From an uncultured Clostridia bacterium (GTDB lineage Bacteria; Bacillota; Clostridia; UMGS1810): a stretch of DNA of 64,000 bases. Position 1 is the stretch's first letter. Each line of letters opens with the position of its first letter. Shown piece by piece: positions 59,093 through 64,000 of this stretch. The position numbers and the translations under genes are program-made. Below the pieces are notes generated by a model that was not told the DNA's origin, made no database searches, and saw nothing but the letters and a program-made list of their open reading frames with translations. Location of the stretch: positions 1 to 64,000 of the forward strand of contig CAKSTI010000002.1 of assembly GCA_934500705.1 (NCBI GenBank), written 5' to 3'.

Positions 59093-61691
59093 CGCTGTTC
59101 ACCTTCTGTTGGAGCTTATACAGCTCGTTTAACGCTTCGAGCGGAGTGAGGGTTGTTACGTCCAAAGACAGTATAAAGTCTTTGATTTTCCTCTCGCTTT
59201 CCGCCTCGGCACGGTTTGTTTCTATATTTGCCTGAATTTTTTCTCCGCCGTCAATGGGTGACTTGCCGCCCTCAACCGATGCGAGGACTTCCTTTGCACG
59301 GGAGATAACCTCGTCGGGCACGCCGGCGAGCTTTGCAACCTCAATGCCGTAGCTGTCGTCGGTGCCGCCCTTTACAATCTTGCGCAAAAACGTGATGCTG
59401 TCGCCGTGGCGCTTTACCGCAACGGAAAAGTTTTTAACTCCGTCAACCTTGCCTTCGAGCACTGTCAGTTCGTGGTAGTGAGTGGCAAAGAGTGACCGTG
59501 CGCCGATGTTTTTGCAAATGTATTCAACCACCGCCCAGGCGATGGAAAGGCCGTCGAACGTGCTTGTTCCCCTGCCTATTTCGTCTAATATTAAAAGGCT
59601 TTTGCCGGTTGCGTTTTTAAGAATGTTTGCAACCTCGTTCATCTCCACCATAAAGGTGCTCTGACCCGACGCCAGGTCGTCCGATGCGCCGATACGGGTA
59701 AAAATTCTGTCCGTGATGCCGATTTTGCTGCTCTGCGCCGGCACAAACGAGCCAATCTGCGCCATAAGCACAATCAGCGCAGTCTGGCGCATATATGTGG
59801 ATTTTCCCGCCATATTCGGTCCCGTTATTATGGAAAAACGGCTGTCCGTCGTGTTTAAGTAAGTGTCATTCGGCACAAAGAGCGTGTCGGAAAGCGCAGT
59901 TTCCACAATGGGGTGCCTTCCGCCGTGAATTACAATCTCGTCTCCGTCATTGACTTCGGGGCGTGTGTAGCCGTTGGACGATGCAACCGTGGCAAATGAG
60001 CACAGCACGTCGGTGTTGCTCACCGCCTCCGCCGATGTTTGCAGTCTTTCGGAGCTTTTGTTTATCTCGGAGCGGATATACATAAAGTCCTCGTATTGCA
60101 GGTTGTTTATCCTCTCTCTTGCGCCGAGAATGGTGTTTTCAAGCTCTTTAAGCTCCTGTGTTATGTATCTTTCGCAGTTGGCGAGCGTCTGCTTTCTCAC
60201 ATAGCTGTCGGGCACGAGGTTTGTCTGCATTTTGCTGACTTCTATGTAGTAGCCGAATACTTTGTTGTAGGATATTTTCAGGGTCTTTATGCCCGTCTTT
60301 TCCTTTTCGTCCGCCTCCATACGTGCTATGATGTCTGCGCCGTTGTTTACAATGTCGGTCAGGCGGTCAAGCTCTTTGTCAAAGCCTTCTTTAATCATAC
60401 CGCCCTCACGAACCGAAAAGGGAAGGTCATCATCTTTTATGGAATTTTTAAGCAGAGTGCATATGTCACGCATTTCGTCAAGGCCTGCGCTCAGGTGCTC
60501 CAAGAGCGAACACTTGCATTCGGCGAGAACCTTTTTAAGCTCCGGCAGAACTTCAAGGCTCTTTCTGAGGGACAAAAAGTCCCTTGCGTTGCACGTGCCG
60601 TACACAACCTTGCCGACTATTCTTTCAATATCGTTTATTCTCTTTAATACCTCGGTTATTTCCTCACGCACGGGAGCGTTTCGGATAAGCTCGTCCACGG
60701 CTTCGAGGCGCATATTTATTGCGCTCACCGAAACAAGCGGACGGTCAATCCAGCTCTTTAAACGGCGTGCGCCCATAGCGGTTTTGGTTTTGTCCAGTAT
60801 GGAGTAGAGCGAGCCTTTTTTGGACTTGTCACGCATAGTTTCCGTAAGCTCCAAATTTCTCCTGGACGCCAAATCTATCTCCATATAGTCGCACGTTCTG
60901 TATACTTTTATCTCTCTTACGTGCGACAGGTCGGTTTTTTGGGTTTCTTTAAGGTATTTAAGCAGTGCGCCGAGCGAACGGACGCTGTTTTCCCTGTCCT
61001 TTAAAATGTCGTTGTCTTTAAGACTTTCAAATTTTGCGTAGACAGCCTTTTTTGCCTCGCCGAGGTCAAAGTATTCCTCCTCGATGAAGCTCGAATAAAA
61101 GTCGAACCGTTTTTTAAACGCCGTAAACATCTTTGCCTTTGCGTGTGCGCCGTCGTTGACAATCAGCTCGGAAGGCTCAAAGCACGCAAGCACGTTTAAA
61201 AGCTGATTTTCGGCAACCGTGTTCTCTCCCTCGTTGACCACAAGTTCGCCCGTGGAAACGTCGCACAGCGACACCGCATAGCTGTCACCGTTCATATACA
61301 CGCAGGCCAAAAAGTTGTTCTCGCCCGATGTGAGCACGGCGTCGAGGTTTGCCGTTCCGGGCGTTATAACACGGATAATGTCACGCTTTACTATGCCCTT
61401 TGCGCTCTTGGGGTCCTCCACCTGTTCGCATACGGCAACCTTTAAGCCGTTTTTAATGAGCTTTGCAATGTAGTTTTCCGCACTGTGGTACGGAACGCCG
61501 CACATAGGCGCACGCTCCTCCTGACCGCAGTTTCTCCCCGTAAGGCTGATTTCCAAAATCTTGGACGCTTTGATGGCGTCGTCGTAGAACATCTCGTAAA
61601 AATCACCCAGACGGTAAAAGAGAATACAGTCCTCATACTGCGACTTTATTTCAAAATACTGTTTCATCATTGGTGTAACCGGTTCGTTCAT
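59079..61691 (-). CDS. mutS: DNA mismatch repair protein MutS
   Basis: An 870-residue mismatch-binding ATPase. The mismatch wedge is the Phe-x-Glu motif in GDFYEMFYDDA near the N-terminus. The ATPase has Walker A GPNMAGKST, Walker B LLILDEIGRGTSTFDG and the LFATHYHEL switch. The C-terminal tail includes the dimer/tetramer region. Length is usual for MutS1. GGAGG precedes the ATG. It stands between the ylbF-like gene (12 bases) and mutL (overlap), in the miaB-ylbF-mutS-mutL-miaA order common to Clostridia and Bacilli. Confidence 0.97.
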   Translation of the reverse strand: MNEPVTPMMKQYFEIKSQYEDCILFYRLGDFYEMFYDDAIKASKILEISLTGRNCGQEERAPMCGVPYHSAENYIAKLIKNGLKVAVCEQVEDPKSAKGIVKRDIIRVITPGTANLDAVLTSGENNFLACVYMNGDSYAVSLCDVSTGELVVNEGENTVAENQLLNVLACFEPSELIVNDGAHAKAKMFTAFKKRFDFYSSFIEEEYFDLGEAKKAVYAKFESLKDNDILKDRENSVRSLGALLKYLKETQKTDLSHVREIKVYRTCDYMEIDLASRRNLELTETMRDKSKKGSLYSILDKTKTAMGARRLKSWIDRPLVSVSAINMRLEAVDELIRNAPVREEITEVLKRINDIERIVGKVVYGTCNARDFLSLRKSLEVLPELKKVLAECKCSLLEHLSAGLDEMRDICTLLKNSIKDDDLPFSVREGGMIKEGFDKELDRLTDIVNNGADIIARMEADEKEKTGIKTLKISYNKVFGYYIEVSKMQTNLVPDSYVRKQTLANCERYITQELKELENTILGARERINNLQYEDFMYIRSEINKSSERLQTSAEAVSNTDVLCSFATVASSNGYTRPEVNDGDEIVIHGGRHPIVETALSDTLFVPNDTYLNTTDSRFSIITGPNMAGKSTYMRQTALIVLMAQIGSFVPAQSSKIGITDRIFTRIGASDDLASGQSTFMVEMNEVANILKNATGKSLLILDEIGRGTSTFDGLSIAWAVVEYICKNIGARSLFATHYHELTVLEGKVDGVKNFSVAVKRHGDSITFLRKIVKGGTDDSYGIEVAKLAGVPDEVISRAKEVLASVEGGKSPIDGGEKIQANIETNRAEAESERKIKDFILSLDVTTLTPLEALNELYKLQQKVNSDDQN

Positions 61692-61703
61692 TGTTTTCCT
61701 CCG

Positions 61704-62096
61704 TTAGTGGCAGCCGCCGCAGCTTGAACAGTTGCCGGAGCAGCCTCCGCTTTGCTCCTCGCCCTTTACAAAATATGCAATTATTGCGTTCACCTGGTCT
61801 ATGAGCGTTTTAAATGTTTGGCTCGCCTCAACGTAGCGCTTGATGTTGGCGTTTGTCATCAGCTTTTCAAATGCCTCCTGTGCCTCTTTCTGCACGCTTT
61901 CGAGTTCCTCTTTGGTTGCGCCCTCTTTTGACGCACGCTGACCCAGTCTTTCACGCACGGTTGCGTATTCCATCATAAGCTGCTGGGCGTCGGGGTCTGC
62001 AAGCTGCAAGTCCTCTGCGCCCTTTAACGCTTTGTATTCGTCACATTCGGAGAGCATCTGTCCCAGCTCTCTTGCCTTTTCTATAATTTCGTTCAT
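61704..62096 (-). CDS. YlbF/YmcA (Ric) family protein with cysteine-rich tail
   Basis: A 130-residue helical protein of the YlbF/YmcA family. In Bacillus these form the RicA-RicF-RicT complex that directs RNase Y processing and carries iron-sulphur clusters. Residues 1-110 are the helical family domain (EIIEKARELGQMLSECDEYKAL). The last 15 residues (GGCSGNCSSCGGCH) hold four cysteines and a terminal histidine, a likely metal or Fe-S ligand set. The start at 62096 has GAGGTAG upstream; the frame remains open to 62171 inside miaB. It follows miaB by 10 bases. Confidence 0.88.
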   Translation of the reverse strand: MNEIIEKARELGQMLSECDEYKALKGAEDLQLADPDAQQLMMEYATVRERLGQRASKEGATKEELESVQKEAQEAFEKLMTNANIKRYVEASQTFKTLIDQVNAIIAYFVKGEEQSGGCSGNCSSCGGCH

Positions 62097-62106
62097 AAAA
62101 TCTACC

Positions 62107-63519
62107 TCACTGAGATTTAAGTTTTCCCGTAAGCGACCACGTTTTCGCCTCGGTGATTTCCACATCGGCAAACTGACCTATGAGGGAGTCCGGCGCTTTA
62201 AAGTTCACCGTCTTTCCGCCCTCGGTTTTGCCGGCGAGAAATTCGTCATTGTTTTTGCTCTTGCCCTCTACAAGGACCTTCATAACTTTGCCTTCAAGGG
62301 CAAGGTTTTTCTCTTTGGATATTTCGTCCTGAATGGCAAGCATACGGTTAAAGTTCGCCTTTTTCTCCGCATCGTCTATAACGTCGGGCATTTTTGCCGC
62401 CGGCGTTCCGGGACGTCGGGAGTATATAAAGGAAAAAATCGTGTCATAACGCACCTGTTTCAAGACGTCGAGTGTGTCCTCAAACTCCTGTGTAGTTTCC
62501 CCCGGAAAGCCGACAATTATGTCGGTGGTGAGGGTGATGTCGGGCATTTTTTCTTTAATTTTACGGATTTTTTCCAGATAATTTTCTTTGGTATACCGCC
62601 TGTTCATTGCGGACAGCACTCTGTTGTTGCCTGCCTGAACGGGCAGGTGGAGCTGTTTGCAGATTTTTCGGTGCGTTGCCATTGTGTCTATCAGTTTGTC
62701 GCTGATGTCCTTGGGGTGGCTCGTCATAAAGCGCACCCTCTCGATGCCGTCCGCCTCGCAAACTGCCGAGAGAAGGTCTGCAAAGTCCGTCCCGTCCTCC
62801 AAGTCCTTGCCGTAGGAGTTTACGTTCTGACCCAAAAGCGTTACCTCTTTTACTCCGTCCTCCGCAAGGCTCTTAACCTCTGCGAGCACATCGTTCGGCT
62901 TTCTGCTTCTCTCTCTGCCACGCACATAGGGAACTATGCAGTACGAGCAAAAGTTATTGCACCCGTACATTACGGAAACCCAGGCGCACGGCCCCTTTTG
63001 GCGTACAACGGGCAGAGCCTCGGCTATTGCGCCGTCGGTGTTTACCACGTCAAAGACACGGTGCCTGTCCGTCAAAACTTCGAGCAGAATTTCGGGAAAG
63101 CGGTAGAGCGAGTGCGTGCCGAATACCATATCCACGTGGCGGTACTTCTTTCTCACCTGCTCCTTTACTTCCTCCTGCTGCATCATACAGCCGCAGACGC
63201 CGATAATGAGATTTTCGTTTTTCCGCTTTAAATTTTTAAGCGCACCGAGGTTGCCGTACACTTTAAGCTCCGCATTTTCTCTCACGGCGCAGGTGTTATA
63301 CAGTATCAGGTCGGCGTTTTCTTTGTTATCGGTTTTCTCAAATCCCATTTCCGATAACATTCCCAAGAGTATTTCCGAGTCGCTCACGTTCTGCTGACAG
63401 CCGTATGTTTCCACAAAGCACGTCTTGCCGCCGCCTGTAAGACGGCGAACCGTGTGCATTATCTCCTTTTGCCGCTCCACTTCCTCGGCGGGTACAATTT
63501 TTCTTTCAACCTTGCTCAT
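62107..63519 (-). CDS. miaB: tRNA-2-methylthio-N6-dimethylallyladenosine synthase
   Basis: A 470-residue radical-SAM enzyme that adds a methylthio group to the dimethylallyl-adenosine 37 made by MiaA. The N-terminal UPF0004 domain has three cysteines for the second cluster (TYGCQQNVSDSE, NTCAVRENAE, GCMMQQEE). The radical-SAM CxxxCxxC is GCNNFCSYCIVPY. The C-terminal TRAM domain (GKVMKVLVEGKSK) binds tRNA. An N-terminal extension of about 35 residues is normal for the Firmicutes form. It lies 10 bases after serS. Confidence 0.97.
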   Translation of the reverse strand: MSKVERKIVPAEEVERQKEIMHTVRRLTGGGKTCFVETYGCQQNVSDSEILLGMLSEMGFEKTDNKENADLILYNTCAVRENAELKVYGNLGALKNLKRKNENLIIGVCGCMMQQEEVKEQVRKKYRHVDMVFGTHSLYRFPEILLEVLTDRHRVFDVVNTDGAIAEALPVVRQKGPCAWVSVMYGCNNFCSYCIVPYVRGRERSRKPNDVLAEVKSLAEDGVKEVTLLGQNVNSYGKDLEDGTDFADLLSAVCEADGIERVRFMTSHPKDISDKLIDTMATHRKICKQLHLPVQAGNNRVLSAMNRRYTKENYLEKIRKIKEKMPDITLTTDIIVGFPGETTQEFEDTLDVLKQVRYDTIFSFIYSRRPGTPAAKMPDVIDDAEKKANFNRMLAIQDEISKEKNLALEGKVMKVLVEGKSKNNDEFLAGKTEGGKTVNFKAPDSLIGQFADVEITEAKTWSLTGKLKSQ

Positions 63520-63529
63520 TTTACATTCC

Positions 63530-64000
63530 TTAATCTATTTTGTCTGTTCCCATATATTTAACCAGTACGTCCGGAACTGTAACCGTTCCGTCCTCGTTCT
63601 GATAATTTTCCAGTATTGCCGCAACGGTTCTGCCTATTGCCACGCCGCTGCCGTTTAATGTGTGCACAAACTGCGCCTTGTCCTTGGGCGAGTCTTTAAA
63701 CTTGATGTTTGCTCTCCTTGCCTGGAAGTCCTCAAAGTTGGAGCAGGAGGAGATTTCGACGTATCTGCCGTAGCTCGGCATCCACACTTCTATGTCGTAT
63801 TTCTTTGCGGCGGTAAATCCGAGGTCGCCCACGCAGATTGCAACGACTCTGTACGGGAGCTTTAAAAGCTGTAAAACCTTTTCGGCATCTCTTGTGAGCT
63901 TTTCAAGCTCGTTGTAAGACTCCTCCGGTCTTGAAAATTTGACAAGTTCAACCTTGTTAAACTGGTGCTGTCTTATAAGACCCCTCGTGTCCTTGCCGGC
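63530..64000 (-). CDS. serS: Seryl-tRNA synthetase, C-terminal part (cut by the window edge)
   Basis: The last 156 residues of a class II aminoacyl-tRNA synthetase; the frame is open to the end of the window and the gene begins outside it. Visible are motif 2 (TRGLIRQHQFNKVELVKFS), the segment CVGDLGFTAAKKYDIEVWMP, and motif 3 with the ATP-binding arginine in LNGSGVAIGRTVAAILENYQ. It is upstream of miaB on the same strand, so it probably starts or belongs to the long operon. Confidence 0.96.
   Translation of the reverse strand, partial: AGKDTRGLIRQHQFNKVELVKFSRPEESYNELEKLTRDAEKVLQLLKLPYRVVAICVGDLGFTAAKKYDIEVWMPSYGRYVEISSCSNFEDFQARRANIKFKDSPKDKAQFVHTLNGSGVAIGRTVAAILENYQNEDGTVTVPDVLVKYMGTDKID

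Overview
The window looks like a stretch of chromosome from a member of the Bacillota, class Clostridia, probably a spore-forming, gut-type lineage. The evidence is the order dnaA-dnaN-rlbA-recF-remB-gyrB-gyrA around an origin, a BofA-type sporulation protein, remB, SepF/DivIVA division genes, an S41/M23/FtsEX cell-wall cluster and a ric-type YlbF protein. Species assignment is not possible from sequence reading alone. Nearly all of the window is ordinary, tightly packed chromosomal coding sequence. I see no prophage, CRISPR array, rRNA or tRNA gene.

Layout. 0.1-6.6 kb (minus): a stalk-domain secreted protein, then dprA-topA-trmFO-mscS. 6.8-12.1 kb (plus): an EF-G-like GTPase, then a Phe/Tyr-rich leader peptide with an attenuator in front of pheA-tyrA-aroF. 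12.3-27.6 kb: cell-surface and envelope genes. These are a transglutaminase-like protein, an M14 peptidase, a PucR/CdaR-like regulator followed by ftsE-ftsX-M23 peptidase-S41 protease, bofA, a GDSL hydrolase, and an rsmA-patatin-FAD oxidoreductase-LRR operon. 27.7-32.1 kb: prmA, a repeat block, a small gene behind a structured, terminator-containing leader, and a FeoA-FeoB fusion. 32.2-41.1 kb: the replication origin and its genes. 41.1-42.3 kb: 1.2 kb without a gene, built of nested inverted repeats. 42.3-46.3 kb (minus): mltG, an ABC exporter, and an MsmX-like sugar ATPase. 46.7-49.6 kb (plus): an RsuA-family synthase and tex. 49.7-64 kb (minus): serS-miaB-ylbF-mutS-mutL-miaA-hlyD-ylmE-sepF-ylmH-divIVA-ileS, one long tRNA-modification, mismatch-repair and division gene series that leaves the window inside serS.

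How genes work together. pheA, tyrA and aroF cover entry to the shikimate pathway and both prephenate branches, and one Phe/Tyr-sensing attenuator can set their expression. FtsEX with the coiled-coil M23 protein and the S41 protease form a peptidoglycan-hydrolysis control unit. The origin has DnaA boxes on both sides of dnaA and, before dnaN, a DnaA box-GC-DnaA-trio-AT arrangement like the Bacillus basal unwinding system.

The signals least explained by known families are: (1) the 278-bp element at 41246-41523, whose three long helices form a near-perfect three-way junction with every non-Watson-Crick pair being G-U on the minus strand; (2) the repeat family it sits in, with a covarying hairpin; (3) the promoter, folded leader and terminator at 29431-29646 in front of an 82-residue orphan gene; (4) the Phe/Tyr leader peptide, a type of control more often described outside Firmicutes.
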